Shown here: positions 8,688 through 17,770 of the stretch, one piece after another
Numbering within the stretch: position 1 is the first letter of the stretch
Layout of the letters: every line of letters begins with the position of its first letter
Assembly (NCBI GenBank): GCA_034521715.1
Contig: JAXHLY010000001.1
Location: forward strand, 124,001-188,000
Length of the DNA stretch: 64,000 bases
DNA from: Methylohalomonas sp034521715
GTDB lineage: Bacteria; Pseudomonadota; Gammaproteobacteria; Methylohalomonadales; Methylohalomonadaceae
Direction of reading: 5' to 3'
Program-made: the position numbers and the translations under genes
Notes under the pieces: generated by a model
Database searches by the model: none
Seen by the model: the letters and a program-made list of their open reading frames with translations, nothing else
What the model was told of the DNA's origin: nothing

Positions 8688-9401
8688 TCAGTATAGATAA
8701 ACACCGTTGCAATCCTGGGAGTTTGTATTGATATCCCAGATGCTTGGATCGGGAGTGTCATCAACACAGGCGGCATCCGCGGCATTGACAGCATCATATG
8801 CAGTACCACTGTCTGCGGCAGCACGCACTACGCCTGTTTCGGGACGTGCATCGTCCAGCTTCACATCCAGCTCGCGCATGATATTGACCGGGATCTGATT
8901 GCCAAAGACATAGCCCAGACGCTCGGATCCGACACCCGCATAATCGGCGGCAGGCAGGCGGCTGATTAACACATAGCCGTTGAATGCATTGACGGGCGCG
9001 ACATCAGGTGCCTGATAGGTCTCAGCACTAGTGCCTCCTCCCTGATAGTTACCGGTCATGTAGCCGGCCTTTGACAGGTGCTCCCAGGCTGCCGAGGCTT
9101 CTACCCAGTCTGCCGTAGTCCCGCCTCCGATACGGCCGTTGCCGTCACCGCCCGCATTGATTGTGCCGCCGATAGCGGCCTGGGCGTCAGTCTGGCGCAT
9201 ATCGCCCGGGACCTGGCGATAACGGTCAATAAAACCGTAGTAGGCCGCCTGGACCGCGGAATTCTGGTCGGCGATATTGCGTACCCGGGCGCTGTTGATA
9301 AGCTCCTGTCCCTTAAGAATGCCTCCCAGCAACAGGCCGACAATAACCAGTACAATGGCGATCTCGACCAGGGTAAAACCGCTCTGACGATAGTTGTTCA
9401 T
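8688..9401 (-). CDS. Type IV prepilin-like protein, probable major pilin
   Basis: A 237-residue prepilin. The leader MNNYRQSG is followed by FTLVEIAIVLVIVGLLLGGI, the class III cleavage and methylation signal (cut after Gly, Glu at +5) and assembly helix. The C-terminal region has a cysteine pair (ACVDDTPDP and QDCNGVYLY) that could form a disulfide loop. ATG 9401 was chosen because GAGG sits at the right distance, whereas ATG 9410 directly abuts it. A sigma-54 promoter lies 45 bases upstream and a strong terminator downstream, so the gene is a separate, regulated unit. It probably feeds the pilus machine encoded at 15-28 kb. Confidence 0.88.
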   Translation of the reverse strand: MNNYRQSGFTLVEIAIVLVIVGLLLGGILKGQELINSARVRNIADQNSAVQAAYYGFIDRYRQVPGDMRQTDAQAAIGGTINAGGDGNGRIGGGTTADWVEASAAWEHLSKAGYMTGNYQGGGTSAETYQAPDVAPVNAFNGYVLISRLPAADYAGVGSERLGYVFGNQIPVNIMRELDVKLDDARPETGVVRAAADSGTAYDAVNAADAACVDDTPDPSIWDINTNSQDCNGVYLY

Positions 9402-9445
9402 GTCCTGCATCCTCACTCTGACAATTTTGTGGCTGTGAATAATCA

Positions 9446-9461
9446 TACAAATCCCGTGCCA
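9446..9461 (-). promoter_or_regulatory. Sigma-54 promoter of the pilin gene
   Basis: The minus strand reads TGGCACG-GGAT-TTGTA against the consensus TGGCACG-N4-TTGCA: a perfect -24 element, exact spacing, and one mismatch in the -12 element. It would start transcription about 30-35 bases upstream of the pilin ATG at 9401. A sigma-54 activator gene is present at 27897-29354. Confidence 0.82.
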
Positions 9462-9543
9462 AAATTGTAACTTATTGATTTAAAAATATATATCCTGTCA
9501 TATGCAGCCGGAAAGCGCTGCCACGTGACGATACTGCGACAAC

Positions 9544-9565
9544 AACTGTCAATATGCTGACAGTT
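9544..9565. promoter_or_regulatory. Dyad AACTGTCA-N6-TGACAGTT, possible enhancer site
   Basis: A perfect 8-bp inverted repeat with a 6-base centre. It lies about 110-130 bases upstream of the predicted pilin transcription start, the usual place for a sigma-54 activator enhancer. Its TGTCA half-sites recall the TGTC motifs in Pseudomonas PilR sites. Additional half-sites (CGACAG) follow. It also lies just upstream of the divergent sigma-70 promoter, so it could influence both. Confidence 0.55.
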
Positions 9566-9607
9566 CCGACAGCAATTTCAATAATCTTCGTGAAACATAA
9601 GCATGCG

Positions 9608-9635
9608 TTGACAGGCTTACAGGGCACTGTAATAT
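9608..9635 (+). promoter_or_regulatory. Strong sigma-70 promoter toward the cyclase
   Basis: TTGACA (9608-9613), a 16-base spacer and TAATAT (9630-9635). It is a perfect -35 and a near-perfect -10, pointing to a start near 9642, just before a predicted structured leader and about 200 bases before the cyclase ATG. Confidence 0.7.
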
Positions 9636-9650
9636 TCGTTCAATCAGGGT

Positions 9651-9765
9651 CTGGCGATTACGGGATCACTTCGTGGCGCCGCCAGGCGCCACATGGTTAA
9701 TCAGGCCCTGCGGGGGAATGGCCCATACTGAATGACGGGCCACACTATACAGCCACAATCGCCAG
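9651..9765 (+). ncRNA. Candidate structured leader RNA upstream of the cyclase
   Basis: A closing stem CTGGCGATT (9651-9659) / AATCGCCAG (9757-9765) encloses an internal perfect hairpin GTGGCGCC-GCCA-GGCGCCAC and a second pairing GGCCC...GGGCC, giving a branched fold. It begins about nine bases after the predicted transcription start and ends about 85 bases before the cyclase ATG. It matches no riboswitch class I can recall. A MITE remnant with 9-bp ends is the alternative. No terminator is visible inside the leader. Confidence 0.45.
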
Positions 9766-9849
9766 TCATGTTGAGGTAAGACAGTTGGCAAGGCCTTCAG
9801 TCCCGGCCTGCGCCTGTTATTGGCTCATGCCTGGGGGGAAGGGCACAGG

Positions 9850-11148
9850 ATGAACATCAACCTGATCAGGGTAGGTCTTGTATCGCTGGTATTCCTGCTT
9901 TTTCTGGCCAATGCCACCGGCCTGCTGAACCTGGAACTGACTTCGCCCCCCGATCTCTCGGTCAGCAGTCAATGGCTCTCGGCCTGGATCGCCGGCGATA
10001 ACAGCATCAGGCTGCCGCAGTTCGTATGGTCGCCGGAGATGCTGTTATTCATTCTTACCGGACTCATACTGAGCTTCAGCCTGCCCCTGCTGGCGCCGAT
10101 CGCCGCATCCACCCTGACCCTGTTACTGGTCATACCGCCCGTCTATCTCAACTACACCGGTTACCTGGAATCCGCGGCACTGCCGATGGAATATTTCCTG
10201 CTGACGATATTGATCCTCTATGTCGTCAACGTCCTGATCGCATACTTCGAAGAGACCCACCTGCGGCAGCAAATAATTGACACTTTCAGTCATTACGCGC
10301 CGCCCGAGGTAGTAAGGGAATTGTGCCGGCACCCGGAAAAGATTCCGCTCGAGGGCCAGTCGCGAAACATGAGCGTGATTTTCTGCGATCTCGTGAGATT
10401 TTCCGCCATCGCGGAAAAAGTGGAACCCGCTGATTTGACCCGCATGCTGAACGAATATTTCACCCGCATTACCGAGATACTGCACAGCCATGGAGCAACC
10501 ATCGACAAGTTCATCGGTGACTCAGTCATGGCCTTCTGGGGTGCGCCGCTGCCGCAGCCGGAACACGCCCCTCGCGCCGTTGCAGCTTCATTCGATCTGC
10601 ACGAAGCAATGGTGGAGCTGCAGCAATCTTTCGAAAACCAGGGCTGGCCCTGGGCAGAAATACGCATCGGCATCAATTCGGGCCTGATGAGTGTCGGCAA
10701 TATGGGTACCCGGCACAGGATTACCTACACGGTAATAGGTGACGCCGTTAATATTGCTTCCAGGATAGAACAGCTCACCAGAATCTATCAGGCCAGAACC
10801 ATAGTCAGTGAATATACCTACAGGGCCGCGGACATGTTCCTTTACCGCTTGCTGGATCGTGTCTACATAAGAGGGCGTACAGAACCGATTCGCATCTATG
10901 AACCACTGTGCCGGAAATCGAAGGCGGATAATTCTAAAATTGAACAGGCAAGAATCAATGACGAGGCCGTACAAGCCTACCTGTCAGGCGAACACAACAA
11001 GGCATCAGAATTGTTCTCTAAACTGCAGACGCAAATGCCAGACGATAAATATATCATGTACATGCTGAGTATGCTGCGTGGGGAGGATCTCGGTGAAACC
11101 AGCCTGCATCACAAAATTTCTACCGGTTCCGCTCTTCCAGATCCCTGA
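9850..11148 (+). CDS. Membrane-bound class III adenylate cyclase lacking a CHASE2 domain
   Basis: Makes cAMP from ATP at the inner membrane. 432 residues from ATG 9850 (ACAGGA ribosome site). Residues 1-20 and three more helices at about 64-135 form the membrane part; the catalytic domain spans about 170-350. Metal aspartates are D180 (IFCDLVRF) and D224; K220 in TIDKFIGD and T294 suggest adenine specificity of the class IIIb type; N301 and R305 in GDAVNIASRIE are the transition-state residues. The N-terminus resembles CHASE2 cyclases, but the large extracytoplasmic domain is missing. It is divergent from the pilin gene and its 3' end overlaps the convergent TPR-like gene by 29 bases. Confidence 0.9.
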   Translation: MNINLIRVGLVSLVFLLFLANATGLLNLELTSPPDLSVSSQWLSAWIAGDNSIRLPQFVWSPEMLLFILTGLILSFSLPLLAPIAASTLTLLLVIPPVYLNYTGYLESAALPMEYFLLTILILYVVNVLIAYFEETHLRQQIIDTFSHYAPPEVVRELCRHPEKIPLEGQSRNMSVIFCDLVRFSAIAEKVEPADLTRMLNEYFTRITEILHSHGATIDKFIGDSVMAFWGAPLPQPEHAPRAVAASFDLHEAMVELQQSFENQGWPWAEIRIGINSGLMSVGNMGTRHRITYTVIGDAVNIASRIEQLTRIYQARTIVSEYTYRAADMFLYRLLDRVYIRGRTEPIRIYEPLCRKSKADNSKIEQARINDEAVQAYLSGEHNKASELFSKLQTQMPDDKYIMYMLSMLRGEDLGETSLHHKISTGSALPDP

Positions 11149-11848
11149 GCCGCTTCATCAGGAAACGCAGCTCATTCGGATCCTCGATCTCACCGCTGTC
11201 AATCAGCCCACCGAGGAGAATCCTGGCCGCCTCAAGTTGTCCCATGTCTTCCAGGATATATATATGCATCTGCCGGGCCCAGAACGGGACATTATCTGAA
11301 GTCGCATTGTCGGCCAGAATACGGGCCAGCTTCAGCGCCAGGTCATTATCATCAAGCCTGTGCCGGGCAACATAGACGGCGTGCGCCATCCAGCGCCAGC
11401 GTTCAGCAGGATAGTCCATGAATCTGGCGGCTATGAAATCCAGCATCTTGCGCTGCCTGTCCGGCTCATTGACGTCACCATAAACCCGACTGGCCAGTAA
11501 CAACGGATACTGACTTTCGGGATCCAGAATCAGAATCGTATCCAGCCATTCAATAAGCCGGTCATAATCCAGTTCGCGGTAGGAAAGGCTGATACCCGGC
11601 TGGTAGTCATGGCCCTGAAGCCACAGGACAAGGGCCTTGGACAGGAATACATCATCACCAATACCCGCAAACCTCAGATATGCCGGTGGCGGCGGGGCAG
11701 GCAAATCACTGATGTCCGCCTGTGGTGGCATACGCAGAGAGGCCCAGCCCAGCTGTAAAACAAGCACGAACAGGAATACCGCAACAAGCCAGGCGGGAAC
11801 GGCACTCCAGGCCCGTGTCTTGCCGCTTTCAAACAAAGCCCCGGCCAT
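11120..11848 (-). CDS. Membrane-anchored TPR-like protein of an ABC operon
   Basis: Unrecognised 242-residue protein. It has one N-terminal membrane segment (WLVAVFLFVLVLQLGWASL), a Pro-rich stretch, then helical repeats resembling TPRs (DTILILDPESQYPLLLASRV, MAHAVYVARHRLDDNDLAL), so it is probably anchored with the repeats outside the cytoplasm. Its ATG directly follows the TAA of the permease, so they are translationally coupled. It probably assists that ABC exporter, by inference from context only. Confidence 0.7.
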   Translation of the reverse strand: MAGALFESGKTRAWSAVPAWLVAVFLFVLVLQLGWASLRMPPQADISDLPAPPPPAYLRFAGIGDDVFLSKALVLWLQGHDYQPGISLSYRELDYDRLIEWLDTILILDPESQYPLLLASRVYGDVNEPDRQRKMLDFIAARFMDYPAERWRWMAHAVYVARHRLDDNDLALKLARILADNATSDNVPFWARQMHIYILEDMGQLEAARILLGGLIDSGEIEDPNELRFLMKRLRDLEERNR

Positions 11849-12632
11849 TTACAAATTCTTGCGATAAAGGTCGATACTGGCGGCGAACAGCAACAGCAGG
11901 CTGAATATCAGGGCTTCAACCAGAATTGCTGACAATGCTGCAAGGCTACCGTCGCTATATAGCAGCCATCTGCTGTCTGCGTATTGCCAGAAATCCGGGA
12001 TAACATAATGCACGGTTTCAATAATATGGCTGGCAATATTGACGGTTTCGTTTTCACCCTCCAGAACCGGGCTTTGGCTGACCAGTATAAAATTGCCGAT
12101 ATTCCGTGCCAGTATATAAAAAGCGCCTGCCGTCATGAAACCAAGCACGCTGTTATTGAATGTTACGGCTATAAACACCGCCAGCATGATAACAACGACC
12201 ATTTCCGCGCATAAACTGGCCAGCCACAACAATACGTCCATATTCTGTGCATAGAGAAGTGGATATAGTCCGGTCGCTATCGCCATCAGCAGTCCGGTCA
12301 CAAGAAATCCCAGCTACTCTTCCATAAAGATAGGCATAGCGGGGACTGTCTATCGACAGGTGCCATTCTGTCTGTTTATCGAGCCTGTCGCGGATGAGCG
12401 AATTAATGACATAAATAGCGATTACGCTTACAAGGGATATCCTGGCAGTAAATGCGTAGATGGCGACCCTGGTTTGCCAGGTGTCAGTAAGTACGAGCGG
12501 GCCGCTGAATTCCGCGAGTGCCGCACAGATAAGCACAAGTCGTACACTGGTCAGAAATACATGACCGCGCCAGCCCTCGTAAAGGCTGTATTGCGCCAGG
12601 GTCCTGATTCTGAATAATGTATCCATGTTCAT
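11849..12632 (-). CDS. ABC-2 type transporter permease (one frame break)
   Basis: An inner-membrane protein of about 260 residues with roughly six hydrophobic helices (for example MVVVIMLAVFIAVTFNNSVL and the C-terminal ILVEALIFSLLLLFAASIDL), typical of ABC-2 permeases. The frame breaks near 12312: YGRVAG must join FLVTGLLMAIATGLYPLLY, consistent with one extra base. The start is taken at ATG 12632 (MNMDTLFRIRTLAQYSLYE); 12626 and 12650 are alternatives. The likely ATPase partner is encoded at 7804-8544. It is divergent from the histidine kinase gene. Confidence 0.75.
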
Positions 12633-12677
12633 AGCGTTGCCGAACTGCATTAACAATAATATAAGTGACTGTTATTC

Positions 12678-14341
12678 ATGAAATTTAAGGATCTGTCCGG
12701 GCAAATTACCAGCGCCCTGATGTTAATGACGCTGCACGCGGCGATCCTGGCCGACGTCAGTACTCCCCTGGGACGCTCGCTGGTACTCGCTCATCTGGGT
12801 CTGTTCCTGATATGGCAGCCGGTCTGGCGTGGCGACCAGCGCCTCAGCTGGATCAACTCTAGCATATTCATCGCCCTGACCATCGTGTTCGTACTGTGGC
12901 TGGACTGGTGGCTGATTACCGGCTGGCTCATTCTCCTGATAGGTATTACCGGAGGCAGGCTCCCGCAGACTGTCAGGGAGCGCAATACCAATATCACCAT
13001 TTTGTTTTTTCTTTTCATTGAACTGTTAATCAGCTGTGCGGCACATCTTTTCGATATACGCCTGGATGTTCAAATCATCAATTTCTTTAATGTAGGCCTG
13101 TTCATACTACCGGCGGCCATCCTGGTCATGCCGGGCAAGCGGCGGACAGAGGAAAAATTGCAGCAGCAGGTCGATCTTTTCAGCGCCATTACCACGGCAT
13201 TACTTGCCAGCCTTCTGCTGCTTGGCAGCATCATTAACAGTTATCCGTTGACGGATCAGAACTACATAACCGCTATTATAAAAACATTCCTGTTTATCGG
13301 CATAATTATCCTGCTGATAAGCTGGCTGTTGTCGCCCAGGGCCGGTTTCAGTGGCCTCGCCCAGCTCTGGACCCAGTCATTGCTGAATATTGGCACACCC
13401 TTTGAGTACTGGATCAGCGAGATAGCCACATTGAGAAACAACACCGAGACTCCGGAGGAATTCATCGATCAGGCCACGAAAAAACTGATCTCGCTGCCCA
13501 TGATCGAAGGTGTCGAATGGCATGCCGGCGATCTTGATGGCATGCATGGGTCGGAAACAAAATATGCCGCGGATATCGAGTCGGGTCAGATACATGTACG
13601 GATAATGACGGCCAGCTCCGTGGGTGCCACACTGCTGTTACATTTCAAGTTACTGATCCGGATCATCGATCATTTCTACACGGCAAAGGTACAGGAGCGG
13701 GAGCTGTCCAGGCAGGCCCATATGCGCGCCATTTATGAGACCGGTGCACGCATGACGCACGATATCGAGATCTGCTGCAGTCATTCCAGAACATCACCAA
13801 TATTCTCGGCAGCTCTGGCGGCAAATCACAGGAGACTCTTGCGCTTTTACAGCGCCAGCTGCCGCTCCTGACCCAGCGGCTTGAATCCGCCCTCACCAAG
13901 CTGCAGACACCCGACCAGTCTGATATCAGGATGGTTCCCCTGCAGAACTGGTGGAACGAACTGGAAATAGAGCGCAGTGAAGAGAACATTCATTATTCCG
14001 AGAATATCAACAGCGATATCCTCATACCCGCTGACCTGTTCAATACCGTGGTCAACAACCTGATCGAGAATGCCCTGAGAAAAGCCCTGGATCATGAAGA
14101 CATCACGGTACAGGTTGCAATCGAGTGCACCGGCAACAGGGCTGTCCTGACGGTGTCCGATAATGGCCGGGCCATACCGGCGGAGATTGTAGTGAACCTG
14201 TTCAAGCAGCCGCTCACTTCGGCCAGCGGGCTGGGTGTCGGCCTGCTGCAGGCACACAAACTGGCAGACGACTGCGGCTATTGCCTGGAACTCGCCGAAA
14301 ACCGGGATGGACGGGTGAGATTCAGACTATACCGGCGCTGA
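12678..14341 (+). CDS. Membrane histidine kinase, PrsK-like (one frame break)
   Basis: A sensor kinase of about 554 residues. The first 230 residues are largely membrane helices; a soluble sensor or linker region follows, then the phosphoacceptor region RMTHDIEN with a conserved His, and an ATPase domain with N box (NTVVNNLIENALRKAL), D box (VSDNGRAI) and a glycine-rich GLGVGLLQAHKLA. The break near 13768 lies within the H box; one added base gives HDIENLLQSFQNITN. It resembles the kinases of the PEP-CTERM PrsK/PrsR pair, and the response regulator at 27897-29354 is its most likely partner (inference). Confidence 0.82.
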
Positions 14342-14417
14342 GAGCTGCACCCGTAGTTTCAACCATGATTGCTACCACTTAATATGGAGAAACCATTCAA
14401 CGTCTTTGAACAAATGC

Positions 14418-14552
14418 TAGGGAAGCTCTGAATAATCCCCGCATGTCATTTCGACCAACGGGAGAAATCTTTTAACTTATTGATTTACAAAAAGCTATTT
14501 GCACAAGGATTTCTCGCTGCGCTCGAAATGACAAATTCTTCAGAGCCTCCCT
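14418..14552. repeat. TTAA-family MITE, 135-bp copy
   Basis: It begins TAGGGAAGCTCTGAATAAT and ends with its imperfect inverse (CAGAGCCTCCCTA), with the internal TGTCATTTCGACC...GCTCGAAATGACA arms of the longer copies. The right end supplies the TAG that ends the broken prepilin gene at 14551. Confidence 0.88.
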
Positions 14553-15294
14553 ACGGTAGCAGGCCTGCCTCGACCATCTTCAGCCGCAGCGTATGCGGTG
14601 AAATCCAGATCAGCAGGTCATCGAATTCCTCGCCATCCTTTTGCGAAAAGTCCCTTTGTATGAACAGAATCGGTTCAGTAGTCTCATAATCCAGATTCTC
14701 TGCCTCAAAGTCAGAAGGGTCGAGTTCAATGTAGTTTTTTCCATGCGACAGCACAATAGCAGGAATATGCTTCGCAACAAGCGTCCCACTCAATCAGACT
14801 CAACTCTGATATTCCCTGTATCATCCAAGGAAAAGCTTGTCTCTGGATGTTCAGGCGGATAGGGTTGAGAAGCAAAATCTCAATTGACCCTATATGTAAA
14901 ATTATTACCCCATGAATCCTTTCCACTTACACCAAGCTGGGCCCAGGGTATATTGCCTAGTTCCACATCACAATTTTCACTATCCTGTCTATCTTCAACA
15001 CCATCATTAACTTCATTTGCCGGCACCGCATTACAATGATTATCACTATTACAATCCGTATCATTGGGATCAAGACAGGCACAGTCCGGGCATGGCAAAC
15101 GCCCATTACTCAGGGCAAATCCAAGCAGTGAATCCCTGATCTGCTCAAGTGCCTCCTCAGTATCCCGGCGATCACTTCTGCTCCTGTTGTACGGCCAGCG
15201 GCACCAGAACTCCCACGAGAAGTATCCCCAGTATGAACAGGACAATTGCCAGCTCCAGCAGGGAAAAGCCGCGGTCGCTACGAGATATGGACAT
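14551..15294 (-). pseudogene. Prepilin-like gene with two frame breaks and an in-frame stop
   Basis: The start is MSISRSDRG followed by FSLLELAIVLFILGILLVGV, a prepilin peptidase site with assembly helix. The frame then breaks near 15185 before RRDTEEALEQIRDSLLGFAL. An in-frame TGA interrupts RVN/DFASQPYPPE near 14880, and a second break near 14793 precedes SGTLVAKHIPAIVLSHGKN. All parts belong to one family of about 245 residues (LPCPDC and ISPHTLRLKMVEAGLLP are typical). The extra stop goes beyond the usual one-base lesion of this window, so true decay is possible. It is the last gene of the pilus locus. Confidence 0.75.
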
Positions 15295-15299
15295 CACCC

Positions 15300-17328
15300 C
15301 TAGTTCTCAACCCTGAGAATGAGACGTGCCCTGTCGTTGAATCCATCATCAATAATTCCATATGCAAAATCACGATCATCAATACTACTGTTATTGTCCT
15401 CGAAATAGCTCTCCGGGTTACCGGCATTGCTCTCCCTGTCCTGTTCAATAAGAGGTGGGTTATTCAATTCTCGGCCTGCCAATAAAGCCAGTGCACGAAT
15501 ATCCTGCACAGAATCCGGTTCTACATTGTTAGGTCCAATCCAATTCAATACCAGGCAGTTATCGTCAGTCGAACTACATGAACTGGCATTATCCCCCGGA
15601 AAATCCTCAGATTCCGCATATGCTACATATGCCATTTCATGCCATTTGTTGATTACAAACCAATCGGGTAGCTCCCCATCATCAATATCCAGATCATACT
15701 GTAATCCTGTGGCTGCAATGGTTCCCGTGGTTTCTGGTTGGCTTGTAACAATTATTTCTGCCTCTTGCTCATCGGGAGATTTATCGGATCCTGGATAGTA
15801 TGTTATATCTGTCATATTATCTGTAACATTTATATATACATCATCTTCAGCAAGATTTTCTGAATCTATACTCAGATTTCTGGTTCTTAATTTACCACTA
15901 TCTGCGTCAATAATATTACTATCATCAAAGCTAGTAGCCTGATATTTAATAGTAAATTCATAAATCCTGCTTATATTACCATCCAGTAATGGAATTACCG
16001 GCCAATCATTGTAACCAGTACCAATGTCATCTATATAGGCTATCTCCCACTGCCAACTTCCGCTGGTATCCGTATAGATATAATCCAGTCCGGGAGCGGA
16101 GGTGTTTAATCCATATTTATAACCATAAATATCATGAACTGAACTGAATGCAATAACTGCTTTACTGCCTCCGCCATCTGGTACTAAAAACTGTCCCGAA
16201 CATTCAAAAACAACTTTTGAGCTCCATACACATGAAGCGTTTGTTACATCATTAATATCCGGCACATCTCCATTAAACGGATCATCCGGGTCCAGGCATT
16301 CACTATTAACCGCGCAGGCTATCGCAGGCGATAACAATTCAAAACAGGGTTCTTCTACACCATTACATGCTTGATCCAATATTATTTCAATTTCAGCGTC
16401 AGTAATATTATTCCATGCAAGAGATATGTCGCTGTTGAATGGATTCCTGATTATTCGATCCTGGTGTGTCGCCACTCCGGTGAAATGGAATATGACCAGC
16501 ATACGTATCCAGTATTCCGTGAAAAGTCGAGTTGTCGGGATCCGTATAGGGGCTCAGCCAAGGATAGGCATCGGAATCATTCCAGTCTGCATCCCTGTAT
16601 CTGTCCAGCGCTCTCGCCACATCACCCAGCACCCGCTTTTCCACAACAGTCATCAGTTCGTCGCGGGTTATGATAACTAGGCGATCGTTGAAATCCTCGC
16701 CGCCGGAGCGCGTAAATTGCTGGTCAAGATTGGCGTTGTCGCCTTCCAGGTAGTCCTCGATAGTCTCCGTCGCGGAGCCGCGGTTATTCTGGTCGCCAAC
16801 CGGTTCACCGGGGGCGAAGACTATGGCTACTATGTCATCGATATTATCAACCTGTAATGTCCCCGGTGTATCGCTGTTAAGGGCGGGCATTACCTTCGGG
16901 TTATTCTTGTAATTCTCAGAAACAACATACCAAAGTCTTGCCCCACTCCCGTCGCGAAGCTCCGGGACTTCCAATGTTTTGAACGGGAATCGGCCGATTG
17001 TCGTATTGTCGCCGTCAGAACACGAACCGCCCGCCACACCATCATTGGTTATATCCGGGCATAATAGATAACCGGGGCCTTCATCAGGATTAATATTATC
17101 CGGATAAGTCACTGCGTAGCTGATTAAAGCCTGCTTGGCCGTTTTCAGTGCCGCCATCGTATTGACATCAGCCTGGGCTTTTTGCGCGTTGGCGTTGAAT
17201 TTCTTGACCAGCATGTAGGAGGACCCGGCCACCAGGATCAACATGATGGCTATCACCATGATGCCGCCCTGGGTCCGTGTGTGGATTCCGCGACCTGTCA
17301 ACGAATGTGAGTGTATAACGTTCTGCAT
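15300..17328 (-). CDS. Very large PilX-like pilus-associated protein (one frame break)
   Basis: About 675 residues across a break between 16415 and 16500. The N-terminus has RTQGGIMVIAIMLILVAGSS, a PilX/pseudopilin-type anchor without a canonical GFxLxE site, followed by a helical segment and a large Asp/Asn/Ser-rich exported region with paired cysteines. KTAKQALISYAVTYPD and FNDRLVIITRDELM recur in pilus-associated pseudopilin proteins. It sits six bases after mshK and before a prepilin gene, where MSHA loci carry mshP/mshQ-like genes. A tip or adhesive role is an inference. The codon use is AT-richer than the neighbours in its second half. Confidence 0.7.
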
Positions 17329-17333
17329 GATTA

Positions 17334-17770
17334 TCAGGGGGACAGCTCAATCTTCTGACCGCTTGACGGCAGATACTGGTCGCCGACCCTGAGTTCAATG
17401 GTCCTGTCTTCCATGGGCAGCCTGATCGGTACCCGGTGACTGGATATGTCTTCCGGATGTCGACCTGGATATCCTCGAGGCTCAGGTCCCCCTTCAGGGT
17501 ACTGGCATCGTTGATCCAGGCGGCGCTCCGGCCGTCCTTGCGGTAAACCAGGCCCCTGAGCCTGATCGGCGCAACCGGTTCCCGTGCCGTATCCTCGCCG
17601 CCCGCCATTTCCTGTTCATCGGGGATTTCAACCTGGACGGTCTCTTTTTGATAACGCACTGCATCCAGCGCCCGGCGTTGTTCCGGCGTGGTAAACAGAC
17701 GGCCGAAATCATCCGCGGCCATGGCCGGGCCGAGGACCAGTGAAAGTATTATTATCGTATACGGCCGCAT
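17334..17770 (-). CDS. mshK: MshK/PilP-like pilus assembly protein (one frame break)
   Basis: A small periplasmic protein of about 145 residues with signal peptide MRPYTIIILSLVLGPAMA. The fold is PilP-like: RLRGLVYRKDGRSAAWIN, then after the break IELRVGDQYLPSSGQKIEL. The break near 17447 lacks one C; restoring it gives VDIPEDISSHRVPIRL and a TGA at 17334. It overlaps the PilO-like stop by one base. Proteins of this kind link the inner-membrane platform to the secretin. Confidence 0.75.

Noticed and set aside
15300..17328. Defence or toxin system at the AT-rich end of the pilus locus
   Set aside because: The N-terminal anchor and the position in the msh run point to a pilus-associated protein; no nuclease, toxin or immunity motif is visible.
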